This document shows positions 7,093 to 15,099 of a DNA stretch of 64,000 bases, in pieces. Position numbers and translations under genes: made by a program. How positions within the stretch are numbered: the first letter of the stretch is position 1; each line of letters begins with the position of its first letter. Under the pieces are notes generated by a model, which was not told the DNA's origin, did no database searches, and worked only from the letters and a program-made list of their open reading frames with translations. Where the stretch lies: positions 558,001 to 622,000 of the forward strand of contig NZ_MTPW01000001.1 of the NCBI RefSeq assembly GCF_002954765.1, given 5' to 3'. The DNA comes from Nonlabens arenilitoris. GTDB lineage: Bacteria > Bacteroidota > Bacteroidia > Flavobacteriales > Flavobacteriaceae.

Positions 7093-9396
7093 TTGATCTC
7101 TCCAATTAATAAAATACTTCTAATATTCGCCATTATTATGGGTGGATTGTGCGTCGCTCAAAGCGATGATGACGTCTCTTTATCCATTAACAGTCAACAG
7201 ATTGCAGTTGAAGCGATGTTAGAAAAAGCACGTTTAGCACTTCAAAAATCAGACTACGATAAAGCTCAAAACATAGTATCTAGCGCTATAGAAATAGCAA
7301 AAGATTCTTCGTTATTTGCAAGCACTCAACTAGTGCAAGCTGAATATCTTCTTATATGTAATCAATTAGACCTTGCGAGAATCAAATTATCTGACATAGA
7401 GCAACTGATACAAGATAAGTCAGACAGCCAGATTAGATTATACTTATTAAAATCTGATTTATTTATAAAAAACAAAAAATTCGTTGACGCTGATCAAACC
7501 CTTAATAGTGCCAAAATATTAATACAAAACTCTACAAATCAAGAGTTAAGAGCACTGCATTTATTTCTACGAGCTCAACTTAATCTAGAAACAAACAACT
7601 TATATGAAACCGTTAATGGTTTTAGAAATGTAATTCCATTACTTCAAAAACAACAATTGTATTTTTATGAATCGCGTGCCACACTAGGTCTGGCCAAAGC
7701 TTATTTTGAAAAACAGGAATTAGATGAAGCAAACGCAGCTACAAATGAAGCCATAAGAATTAGTAAAGATTATAGCTTTATATCTACAGAACTAGAAACT
7801 TACAGCCTTAAATCCTCTATTGCTCGCGCTCAAGGCGATTACCAGAAAGGTCTAGAATACATGGATCGCTATATAGAATTAAAAGAATCTATTGTTAAAA
7901 ATGGAGATAGTGGTAATGCTCTTGCCATAAGAAATAAAGAAAATAAAAGTCTTAAGGAAGAACTTGCAAAAAAACAAAAGGATCTAGACAGGCACGATTA
8001 CACTAATATCTTATTTTTTGTACTTCTTACTTTATTGTCTTTGTTAACCATGTCACTCTTTAAAAACAATAAATTCAGATTAAGAGCTAACAAAACATTA
8101 ATCGTAAAGAACAAGTCTTTAATAGAAGAGCGCGATAGAGCACAAGATGCTGCAAAGATTAAAGCAGATTTTCTATCTACAATAACTCACGAACTTAGAA
8201 CACCTATGTATGCGGTGACTGGTCTTACTCATTTATTATTAGAAAACACACCTAGGGCAGATCAAAAAGAACACTTAGAAACATTGCAATCTTCTGGTGA
8301 ATACCTACTTTCATTGATTGACAACATTCTTAACTTTAATAAATTAGAAGCAAATAAAGTAGAACTAGAATCTATTCCTTTCAGCCTCAAAAAACGCATA
8401 CAAGACCTTACCACATCATTAGAAAGTCAGTCCAAAGATCGTAATAATAAACTACAATTAGAATTTGATGATGCGATCCCTAGTCGCATCAACGGTGATC
8501 CAGTTAAAATCACTCAAATTTTGATTAATCTAATAGGTAACGCTATCAAATTCACTCAAAACGGTAATATATGGATAAGAGCTAATCGCTTAAAACAAGC
8601 AGACAACCGTTGTTTAATTAGATTTGAAGTTGAAGATAATGGTAAAGGTATATCTGATGAAAAACAAGTCGCTATTTTTGAAAACTTTGCGCAAGAAGAA
8701 TCTAGTACAACTAGAGAATACGGAGGAACTGGGCTAGGACTAGCCATAGTAAAGAATCTAGTAGAATTAATGCAAAGTGATATAAAACTAGATAGTAAAC
8801 TAGGCCGTGGTAGTATATTCTCATTTGACATCTGGTTTGATCTACCTGATTCTAATAAGTTTTATGACGATTATCAACCACTACAACCTATTTCAAAAAC
8901 ACTTACATCTAATCATGAGGAAATAGTTTTCCCTTCTGAACCAGTTGAACCTATAGAAGCTGTAAAATCCAATTCGATAAGTGAAGTACTAACAGAAAAA
9001 CCACTCGCTCCAGGAGAACACTTAGAGAAAAAAATCTTAGTCGTAGAAGATAATAAAATCAACCAGATGATTACTCGCAAAATTCTTGAAGGAAAAAATT
9101 TTAATTGCGACGTCGCAAACCATGGAGCCGAAGCCTTGCAAAAAGTCCAAGAAACAGAGTATGATTTAATTTTGATGGACATACACATGCCTGTAATGGA
9201 CGGTAAAAAGGCCACGACCGAGATCCGCAAATTAAACAGAGAAATCCCAATAATTGCACTTACGGCAGTCACCTTAAATGATTCTGAAAAAGAACTTTAT
9301 CAAATAGGTTTTGATGATATTATTCCTAAACCTTTCAAAATGGATGAGTTTTTTGAAAAGATTCAAAAAGCCTTTACTAATTATCAGGTACTATAA
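7093..9396 (+). CDS. TPR-containing hybrid sensor histidine kinase with receiver domain
   Basis: A 767-aa membrane sensor. In order it has an N-terminal signal/anchor, a tetratricopeptide-like sensor region (about 30-290), a transmembrane helix (about 305-325) and a short coiled coil. The HisKA domain follows, with phospho-accepting H366 in THELRTP, then a HATPase domain with NGDPVKI, DNGKGIS and GTGLGLAIV. A receiver domain at the C-terminus (about 645-760) carries phospho-accepting D696 in LILMDIHMP, with LTA and PKPF later. The start codon is TTG, placed by the signal peptide and the -7 element at 7065; an ATG at 7138 would cut into that helix. The stimulus and the downstream partner are unknown. 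Confidence 0.88.
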   Translation: MISPINKILLIFAIIMGGLCVAQSDDDVSLSINSQQIAVEAMLEKARLALQKSDYDKAQNIVSSAIEIAKDSSLFASTQLVQAEYLLICNQLDLARIKLSDIEQLIQDKSDSQIRLYLLKSDLFIKNKKFVDADQTLNSAKILIQNSTNQELRALHLFLRAQLNLETNNLYETVNGFRNVIPLLQKQQLYFYESRATLGLAKAYFEKQELDEANAATNEAIRISKDYSFISTELETYSLKSSIARAQGDYQKGLEYMDRYIELKESIVKNGDSGNALAIRNKENKSLKEELAKKQKDLDRHDYTNILFFVLLTLLSLLTMSLFKNNKFRLRANKTLIVKNKSLIEERDRAQDAAKIKADFLSTITHELRTPMYAVTGLTHLLLENTPRADQKEHLETLQSSGEYLLSLIDNILNFNKLEANKVELESIPFSLKKRIQDLTTSLESQSKDRNNKLQLEFDDAIPSRINGDPVKITQILINLIGNAIKFTQNGNIWIRANRLKQADNRCLIRFEVEDNGKGISDEKQVAIFENFAQEESSTTREYGGTGLGLAIVKNLVELMQSDIKLDSKLGRGSIFSFDIWFDLPDSNKFYDDYQPLQPISKTLTSNHEEIVFPSEPVEPIEAVKSNSISEVLTEKPLAPGEHLEKKILVVEDNKINQMITRKILEGKNFNCDVANHGAEALQKVQETEYDLILMDIHMPVMDGKKATTEIRKLNREIPIIALTAVTLNDSEKELYQIGFDDIIPKPFKMDEFFEKIQKAFTNYQVL

Positions 9397-10359
9397 ATCA
9401 GGTGCATCACCTTTAAATTTCACTTTAATAGGTAAATAGTAAACGTTTTGTAATTTCCACTGAGACAATCTAGTAAAATCTTTTTCTGTAGTAACAACGA
9501 CCTTATGAGACGCTATAGTTTTAATTTCGCTTTCGCGGAAGCGGTGATGATCACTATACTCTATATGATTAACAGTAAAATATTTTTCTAAATGATTGAT
9601 GAAAGGTGCTGGTTTTGCAATTCCAGTAACCGCTGTGACGCTATTAAATCTCATATGGACTAAAGACATCGATTTACCTGACTGATATATTTTCTCATCA
9701 TAGACGATGGTAGAAAAATAAACTTTTTGATTACTTAATGGATGTAGGCGCTTGGTAATCAACTTCATTTCTGATTCAGAAATACAGTCAGGACATTTAG
9801 TTACAACTATAGTATGTGCTCTATTAGCTCCTTTCCTAGACTCTCTTAAATTACCAGCAGGCAACAAGTAGTCGTTTGAATATAGCTTATCATAACTGGT
9901 AAGCAAGATATAATGACTGGCTTTTACATACCGGTGTTGAAAAGCGTCATCTAGTAAAATAACATCTAGTTTGTGATCTTTTAATAACTGCTCTATTCCA
10001 TTGACACGCTTTTCACAAACAGCGCTAGTAATTATATCTCCATACTTAAGTTTAATCTGTAAGGGCTCATCTCCTACTTGCGCTGCCGTATGATTTTCAT
10101 TAATTTCAATATAACCTTTGGTATCACGGCCATATCCACGACTTAACACTGCAATACGTTTACCTTGATGATGTTCAATTAGCCACTCAATCATGGGTGT
10201 TTTACCAGTGCCACCTGTACTTAAATTACCTACAGCTATAATAGGAATATCAAATGAATGTTGCATAAGATATCCTTTATCAAAAGCCCAATTACGGACT
10301 CTTGTAACTCCATCATATAAGACTGAAAACGGAAATAATAATTTTCTAAGCGATTGCAT
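9391..10359 (-). CDS. lpxK: Tetraacyldisaccharide 4'-kinase
   Basis: LpxK phosphorylates the 4' position of the lipid A disaccharide at the inner membrane. The 322-aa protein has a variant P-loop GNLSTGGTGKTP (about residues 43-54), the LSRGYGR motif and the LLDDAFQHR motif that carries the catalytic Asp/His pair. The N-terminus is a hydrophobic membrane-associating helix. The 3' end overlaps the hybrid kinase gene on the other strand by 6 bp. A one-mismatch copy of the 16-bp palindrome (9528-9543) encodes RFRES near the C-terminus. Confidence 0.93.
   Translation of the reverse strand: MQSLRKLLFPFSVLYDGVTRVRNWAFDKGYLMQHSFDIPIIAVGNLSTGGTGKTPMIEWLIEHHQGKRIAVLSRGYGRDTKGYIEINENHTAAQVGDEPLQIKLKYGDIITSAVCEKRVNGIEQLLKDHKLDVILLDDAFQHRYVKASHYILLTSYDKLYSNDYLLPAGNLRESRKGANRAHTIVVTKCPDCISESEMKLITKRLHPLSNQKVYFSTIVYDEKIYQSGKSMSLVHMRFNSVTAVTGIAKPAPFINHLEKYFTVNHIEYSDHHRFRESEIKTIASHKVVVTTEKDFTRLSQWKLQNVYYLPIKVKFKGDAPDL
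9528..9543. repeat. 16-bp palindrome, one mismatch, inside lpxK
   Basis: CGCTTTCGCGGAAGCG. It is translated on the minus strand as Arg-Phe-Arg-Glu-Ser. Confidence 0.8.
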
Positions 10360-10406
10360 GTTTCAAAAGTAGGTTAATTTTATCTTTAGCTTTTTAAATC
10401 ACATAC

Positions 10407-11498
10407 ATGAAAATCCAAGAAGTTCTATCCTACATTGAACAATTAGCTCCTAGACATTATGCAGAAGATTTTGACAATACAGGCTTGTTAACAGGCAATT
10501 CCCAAGAAGAGGTTAAGGGAATATTAGTAACCCTAGATTGCTTAGAAAATGTGATAGATGAAGCTATATTGAAAAAATGTAATTTAATAGTCACCTTCCA
10601 CCCTATTATTTTCAGTGGGCTTAAAAACTTAAGACCAGATAATTACGTAAAAAAGGCTGTGATAAAAGCCATCAAAAATGACATTGCGATTTATGCAACA
10701 CACACCGCACTTGATAACGCAAAAAATGGTGTAAGTTATCGTATGGCTCAAGAATTAGGATTGTGCGACATCAAAACATTAATACCTAAAAAAGAGCTTA
10801 TTAAAAAACTAATCACTTATATACCGCATGATGATTTTGAAACAGTGAAGGAAGAACTGTTTAAAGTAGGTGCTGGACAGTTAGGTAATTATAAAGAATG
10901 TAGTTTTACAATCAATGGCACAGGTACTTTTTTAGGTGGTGAGAATAGTAATCCCGCTATCGGTAAAAAAGGAAATCGAACAACCGTTGAAGAAAAGCTT
11001 TTATCAATCACATTTTTACCGCATCTAGAATCTCAGCTACTTAAAACACTATTCAAATGTCATCCATATGAAGAAGTCGCTTATGAAATTACCACCTTAA
11101 ATAATCAATATGATCATATAGGCATGGGCGCGATAGGAGAATTTAAAAAAGATTTAAGCATTAATGAATTTTTAAAACTATCTAAAGAAAGGTTTAAAAC
11201 AGGTATTGTTAGACATTCTAATTCTAAAGTCAAAAAAATAAAAAGAGTTGCATTATTAGGTGGTTCGGGAGCATTTGGAATTAAAAATGCAATCCAATCG
11301 GGTGCAGATGCTTACATAACGGCAGACTTAAAATACCACGACTTTTTTCTAGGTGATTCCATTCTATTGTGTGATGTTGGGCATTTTGAAAGTGAACAGT
11401 TTACAAAAAACCTTTTACACGAATATCTTAGCAAAAAATTTAGTAATTTTGCAATCCTTTGTGCAGATGCGCAAACAAACCCTGTAAACTATTATTAA
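10407..11498 (+). CDS. Nif3-like dinuclear metal centre protein (DUF34 family)
   Basis: A 363-aa member of the Nif3/YbgI family, which forms hexameric toroids with a two-metal site. Metal-binding histidines are visible in VTFHPIIFSG, ATHTALDNA and, near the C-terminus, VGHFESEQF. The central part (about 125-235) is the PII-like insertion domain found in the longer bacterial members, with its CHPYEEVAYEI signature. The biochemical role of the family is still debated. It lies 4 bp before the zinc-ribbon homologue gene, an arrangement common in Bacteroidota. Confidence 0.88.
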   Translation: MKIQEVLSYIEQLAPRHYAEDFDNTGLLTGNSQEEVKGILVTLDCLENVIDEAILKKCNLIVTFHPIIFSGLKNLRPDNYVKKAVIKAIKNDIAIYATHTALDNAKNGVSYRMAQELGLCDIKTLIPKKELIKKLITYIPHDDFETVKEELFKVGAGQLGNYKECSFTINGTGTFLGGENSNPAIGKKGNRTTVEEKLLSITFLPHLESQLLKTLFKCHPYEEVAYEITTLNNQYDHIGMGAIGEFKKDLSINEFLKLSKERFKTGIVRHSNSKVKKIKRVALLGGSGAFGIKNAIQSGADAYITADLKYHDFFLGDSILLCDVGHFESEQFTKNLLHEYLSKKFSNFAILCADAQTNPVNYY

Positions 11499-11502
11499 AC
11501 AG

Positions 11503-12282
11503 ATGGCAAAAAAGACTGAAGCTACTGTAGAAGATAAGCTTAGAGAGCTTTACAATCTACAATTAATCGATTCCAGAATAGATGAGATTCGCAATGTGCG
11601 CGGTGAATTACCTCTTGAGGTAAAAGATCTAGAAGATGAAGTGGAAGGATTAAACACACGTGTGGTTAAGCTTAGCGCTAAACTTGAAGAACTGAACGAA
11701 TCTATCAAGGATAAGAAAAATAGAATTGAAGAATCTAAATCTCTTATCAAAAAGTATACAGAACAACAAAAGAATGTACGCAACAATCGTGAATTCAACT
11801 CTCTATCTAAAGAAATCGAATTTCAAGAGTTAGAGATTGAACTTGCAGAAAAGCACATTCGTGAGTTCAAAGCTCAAATAGAGCAGCAAAACGAAGTTGT
11901 AAATGCTAGCAAAGAGCGTATGTCACAACGTACTGAGCATTTAAAGCACAAAAAATCTGAGTTAGAAGAAATTCTAAAAGAGACAGAAAAAGAAGAGCAA
12001 GCTCTTATGAAAATGTCTCAAGATCATGCAACTACTGTTGAGCCTCGATTGATCAAAGCTTATACACGTATTAGAACTAGTGTACGTAATGGTCTTGCTG
12101 TTGTGCCTATTGAGCGTGGTGCCTCTGGAGGTTCTTATTTTACCATACCACCTCAAGTACAAGTGGAGATTGCTAGTCGTAAAAAAATTATTACTGATGA
12201 GCACTCAGGACGTATCTTAGTAGATGCTGCTCTTGCAGAAGAGCAAGTTGAAGCTATGGAAAAAGTATTTGCTAAACTGTAA
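11503..12282 (+). CDS. Zinc-ribbon-family coiled-coil protein lacking its zinc cysteines
   Basis: A 259-aa protein with a long antiparallel coiled coil (about 10-165) and a C-terminal domain related to the C4 zinc-ribbon family (DUF164 type). The positions where the family usually has two CxxC pairs read SGGS and DEHSG here, so no zinc site can form, while the surrounding IPPQ and GRILVD residues are kept. It follows the Nif3-like gene by 4 bp and is followed by a terminator. The function is unknown; loss of zinc binding without loss of the fold is inferred. Confidence 0.8.
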   Translation: MAKKTEATVEDKLRELYNLQLIDSRIDEIRNVRGELPLEVKDLEDEVEGLNTRVVKLSAKLEELNESIKDKKNRIEESKSLIKKYTEQQKNVRNNREFNSLSKEIEFQELEIELAEKHIREFKAQIEQQNEVVNASKERMSQRTEHLKHKKSELEEILKETEKEEQALMKMSQDHATTVEPRLIKAYTRIRTSVRNGLAVVPIERGASGGSYFTIPPQVQVEIASRKKIITDEHSGRILVDAALAEEQVEAMEKVFAKL

Positions 12283-12302
12283 CTTCTTAGTAAACTACAT
12301 AG

Positions 12303-12337
12303 AAATCCCTTATCTAAGCATAGTTAAGGGATTTTTT
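12303..12337 (+). terminator. Rho-independent terminator
   Basis: The arms AATCCCTTA and TAAGGGATT are followed by a T run, 20 bp after the preceding stop codon. Confidence 0.8.
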
Positions 12338-12403
12338 ATTTAACGAGGTTTTAATATATATACTTTCCTCAAAAGGTAATTTTACTCTTTAAAACATTAA
12401 ATC

Positions 12404-13042
12404 ATGAAACTAATAAGCACATTAATTTTAATAATTTTAGCTTCTACCTGTAATACACCAGTTGAGAAAAAGACAGATAAAAAAGAAGCTATACCAGTTC
12501 AAGTTAATACTCAAGATGGATTAGAGAGAGCTTACTTTTCTAGCGGCTGTTTTTGGTGTGTTGAGGAAATATATGAAAGCGTTGTAGGAGTTCAAGAAGC
12601 TATCTCTGGTTATAGCGGCGGCACTACTGAAAATCCTACATATAGAAATCATTCTGACCATGCCGAGGCAAATGAAATTATATATGATCCTAAAATCGTA
12701 AGCTTTAAAACATTGGTAGATGTTTATTTTGCCTCTCAAAATATAGAGCAAGTCAATGGTCAAGGTCCAGACATAGGTGAATCGTACCGCAGCATTATTT
12801 TCTACCAGAACCAAGAGCAAAAGAAAATAATAGAAGATAAAATTGCCGCATTAACTAATGATGGTTTTAAAGTCGCTGCAGAAGTAAAGGCATTTGAAAA
12901 ATTCTGGATAGCCGAAGATTATCATCAAGACTATGCAAAATTGCACCCCAACCAAGGCTATATACAAGGCGTATCTATTCCACGGTGGAGAAAATTTGCT
13001 TCTAAAATGCCCGATGTAATTAAACCTACGGTAAGTCATTAA
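12404..13042 (+). CDS. msrA: Peptide-methionine (S)-S-oxide reductase, lipoprotein form
   Basis: MsrA repairs methionine-S-sulfoxide in proteins. The 212-aa chain begins with a lipoprotein signal (lipobox LAST-C at residue 16), so it probably acts in the periplasm or on the outer membrane. The catalytic C49 lies in GCFWCVEE, followed by the family segments GYSGG, HAEANEI and HQDYAKLHP. It has its own upstream region after a terminator. No MsrB domain is fused to it. Confidence 0.93.
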   Translation: MKLISTLILIILASTCNTPVEKKTDKKEAIPVQVNTQDGLERAYFSSGCFWCVEEIYESVVGVQEAISGYSGGTTENPTYRNHSDHAEANEIIYDPKIVSFKTLVDVYFASQNIEQVNGQGPDIGESYRSIIFYQNQEQKKIIEDKIAALTNDGFKVAAEVKAFEKFWIAEDYHQDYAKLHPNQGYIQGVSIPRWRKFASKMPDVIKPTVSH

Positions 13043-13085
13043 CAGTTCTAAGGTAAATTGTAGAATACATATTTAGAAATTTAAA

Positions 13086-13116
13086 TTTGTTTCTTAAAAG
13101 AATTTATATACATTTA
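13086..13116 (+). promoter_or_regulatory. Promoter of the asnB leader
   Basis: TTTG at 13086-13089, a 19-bp spacer, then TACATTTA at 13109-13116. This fits the Bacteroidota TTTG-N19-21-TAnnTTTG pattern and lies just ahead of the leader ORF. Confidence 0.6.
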
Positions 13117-13123
13117 CAGTATT

Positions 13124-13174
13124 ATGATAAAAAATAATAATATCAGCTTCAATAATAATTCTTTACTGACGTAA
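13124..13174 (+). CDS. asnB leader peptide with six Asn codons
   Basis: A 16-codon ORF reading MIKNNNISFNNNSLLT, with two blocks of three AAT codons. It sits between a promoter and a strong terminator hairpin just upstream of asnB. Such an arrangement is the signature of ribosome-mediated attenuation responding to charged tRNA-Asn. The bases AAGTAG at 13174-13179, at the leader stop codon, can pair with CTACTT at 13209-13214 in the left arm and loop of the terminator. Stalling at the Asn codons would therefore favour antitermination. The function is inferred; the sequence features are directly visible. Confidence 0.75.
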   Translation: MIKNNNISFNNNSLLT

Positions 13175-13201
13175 AGTAGTATCTGGTATTTTAAAAAATT
13201 C

Positions 13202-13231
13202 AAAAGGTCTACTTCACAGTAGGCCTTTTTT
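13202..13231 (+). terminator. asnB attenuator hairpin
   Basis: A 12-bp stem with one G-U pair (13202-13213 with 13218-13229), the loop TCAC and a T tract, ending about 20 bp before the asnB start codon. Confidence 0.8.
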
Positions 13232-13249
13232 CATTTAAACAATTTAATT

Positions 13250-14914
13250 ATGTGTGGAATAGTAGGGATGTTTCAGCTGAAGAAAGACAGCCAAGAGCAA
13301 CGAGAAAAAGTTTTAGAACTTTCAAAAAAATTAAGACATAGAGGACCTGACTGGTCGGGAATCTATTGTGGCGACAATGCCATACTTGCTCATGAACGAT
13401 TAACCATTGTAGATCCTCAATCTGGAGGTCAACCTTTATATAGTCCAGACGGTAAAATCGTACTTGCCGTTAATGGAGAGATCTATAACCATCAAAAAAT
13501 ACGCGATCATTATAAAGATAGTTATGATTTTAAAACTAAAAGTGACTGTGAGGTCATATTAGCGCTTTATCAAGATAAAGGTGTAGACTTTATGGATGAG
13601 CTTACAGGAATGTACGGCTTTGCACTTTATGACAGTGAAAAAGATGTTTTCCTTTGTGCAAGGGACCATCAGGGAATTATTCCTCTTTACTACGGTACAG
13701 ATGAACTTGGGCAATTCTATGTTGCAAGTGAGCTTAAAGCTTTAGAAGGAACTTGTAATCAAATCAATCCATTTCCTCCAGGGCACTATTATTATAGTAA
13801 GGATAATAGTTTTACAAAGTGGTATGATCGCGAGTGGAAAAATTATGATGCCGTAAAAGGCAATACAAGCTCTGTCGCAGATCTTAAAAAAGCCATGGAA
13901 GATTCTGTTCATAGACATTTAATGAGTGACGTACCCTATGGAGTATTGCTATCTGGTGGATTAGATAGCTCTATAGTTAGTGCAGTTGCAAAAAAATATG
14001 CTGCAAAACGTATAGAAACTGGTGATAACAGTGATGCTTGGTGGCCGCAACTTCACTCGTTTGCTATAGGTTTAGAAGGATCACCAGATCTAGCAGCTGC
14101 ACAAAAAGTTGCTGATCATATAGGAACTGTACACCACAGTGTAAATTTTACAATTCAAGAAGGATTAGACGCCATTAAGGATGTGGTATATTTCTTAGAG
14201 ACCTATGACGTAACAACCATTAGAGCTTCAACTCCTATGTATTTACTAGCTAGGGTCATAAAATCTATGGGTATCAAAATGGTACTTTCTGGAGAAGGTA
14301 GTGATGAAATTTTTGGTGGATATTTATACTTTCACAAAGCACCTAATGCCGAGGAGTTTCATAAAGAAACAGTTCGTAAACTTGACACATTACATCTTTA
14401 TGACAACTTAAGAGCAAATAAATCGCTGGCTGCATGGGGAATAGAAGGTCGTGTACCTTTTCTTGATAAAGAATTTATTGATGTTGCAATGCGACTTAAT
14501 CCCCAAGACAAAATGTGTGGTGGTGGCAAAATGGAAAAGCACATACTTAGAGAAGCTTTTGAGGATTATTTACCTGAAAGTGTCGCATGGCGTCAAAAAG
14601 AACAATTTAGCGATGGTGTAGGCTACAGCTGGATAGACACCTTAAAAGAAGTCGTAAACGACGTTGTTACTGATGAGATGATGGAAGCAGCTCCATATAA
14701 ATACAAAATCAATCCACCACAAAATAAAGAAGAGTATTACTACCGCAGTATTTTTAGTGAACACTTCCCTAGTGATACGGCCGCAAATTGTGTCCCTTCT
14801 TTAAAATCTGTAGCCTGTTCAACACCGGTTGCACTGGAATGGGATGAGGCATTTAAAAACATGAATGACCCATCTGGACGTGCTGTAAGCGGTGTACATG
14901 ATGAAGGTTATTAA
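13250..14914 (+). CDS. asnB: Asparagine synthase B (glutamine-hydrolysing)
   Basis: AsnB makes asparagine from aspartate, ATP and glutamine in the cytoplasm. The 554-aa protein starts MCGIVGMF; after Met removal Cys2 is the nucleophile of the N-terminal glutaminase domain, with the RLTIVD and NGEIYNH motifs following. The synthetase half has the pyrophosphate loop LSGGLDSS (about residue 235) and GEGSDE (about 350). Length and motifs match E. coli AsnB closely. Regulation is predicted by the Asn-rich leader peptide and attenuator immediately upstream. The next unit downstream is the trp operon. Confidence 0.96.
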   Translation: MCGIVGMFQLKKDSQEQREKVLELSKKLRHRGPDWSGIYCGDNAILAHERLTIVDPQSGGQPLYSPDGKIVLAVNGEIYNHQKIRDHYKDSYDFKTKSDCEVILALYQDKGVDFMDELTGMYGFALYDSEKDVFLCARDHQGIIPLYYGTDELGQFYVASELKALEGTCNQINPFPPGHYYYSKDNSFTKWYDREWKNYDAVKGNTSSVADLKKAMEDSVHRHLMSDVPYGVLLSGGLDSSIVSAVAKKYAAKRIETGDNSDAWWPQLHSFAIGLEGSPDLAAAQKVADHIGTVHHSVNFTIQEGLDAIKDVVYFLETYDVTTIRASTPMYLLARVIKSMGIKMVLSGEGSDEIFGGYLYFHKAPNAEEFHKETVRKLDTLHLYDNLRANKSLAAWGIEGRVPFLDKEFIDVAMRLNPQDKMCGGGKMEKHILREAFEDYLPESVAWRQKEQFSDGVGYSWIDTLKEVVNDVVTDEMMEAAPYKYKINPPQNKEEYYYRSIFSEHFPSDTAANCVPSLKSVACSTPVALEWDEAFKNMNDPSGRAVSGVHDEGY

Positions 14915-14928
14915 AAAAATGTTAGATA

Positions 14929-14960
14929 CTTGTAGGATTTAAAATGCCTACTTACATTTA
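14929..14960 (+). promoter_or_regulatory. Promoter of the trp leader
   Basis: CTTG (14929-14932), a 20-bp spacer and TACATTTA (14953-14960), ending 8 bp before the leader ATG. Confidence 0.6.
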
Positions 14961-14968
14961 CAACTTCT

Positions 14969-15022
14969 ATGAGAAACGCAAATCATACTTGGTGGTGGAA
15001 TTATACAGCTCAACAGCCGTAA
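14969..15022 (+). CDS. trpL: trp operon leader peptide with three consecutive Trp codons
   Basis: A 17-codon ORF reading MRNANHTWWWNYTAQQP. Three TGG codons in a row, placed between a promoter and a terminator hairpin in front of trpE, identify a tryptophan attenuator. GCCGT at 15016-15020 could pair with ACGGC at 15060-15064 in the terminator loop and right arm, as a partial antiterminator. Confidence 0.85.
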   Translation: MRNANHTWWWNYTAQQP

Positions 15023-15046
15023 AGTCACCCGTATGTTTATATAACT

Positions 15047-15074
15047 AAAGGTCTGCTTAACGGCAGACCTTTTT
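15047..15074 (+). terminator. trp attenuator hairpin
   Basis: The stem AAAGGTCTGC / GCAGACCTTT, with a 6-base loop, is followed by Ts and lies 25 bp before trpE. Confidence 0.85.
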
Positions 15075-15099
15075 CTTTTACCCATTTTTAGAAGTCATA

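Noticed and set aside
8913..9272. Minus-strand open frame over the receiver domain of the hybrid kinase
   Set aside because: No homology I recognise and no promoter; frame opposite to a clear receiver domain.
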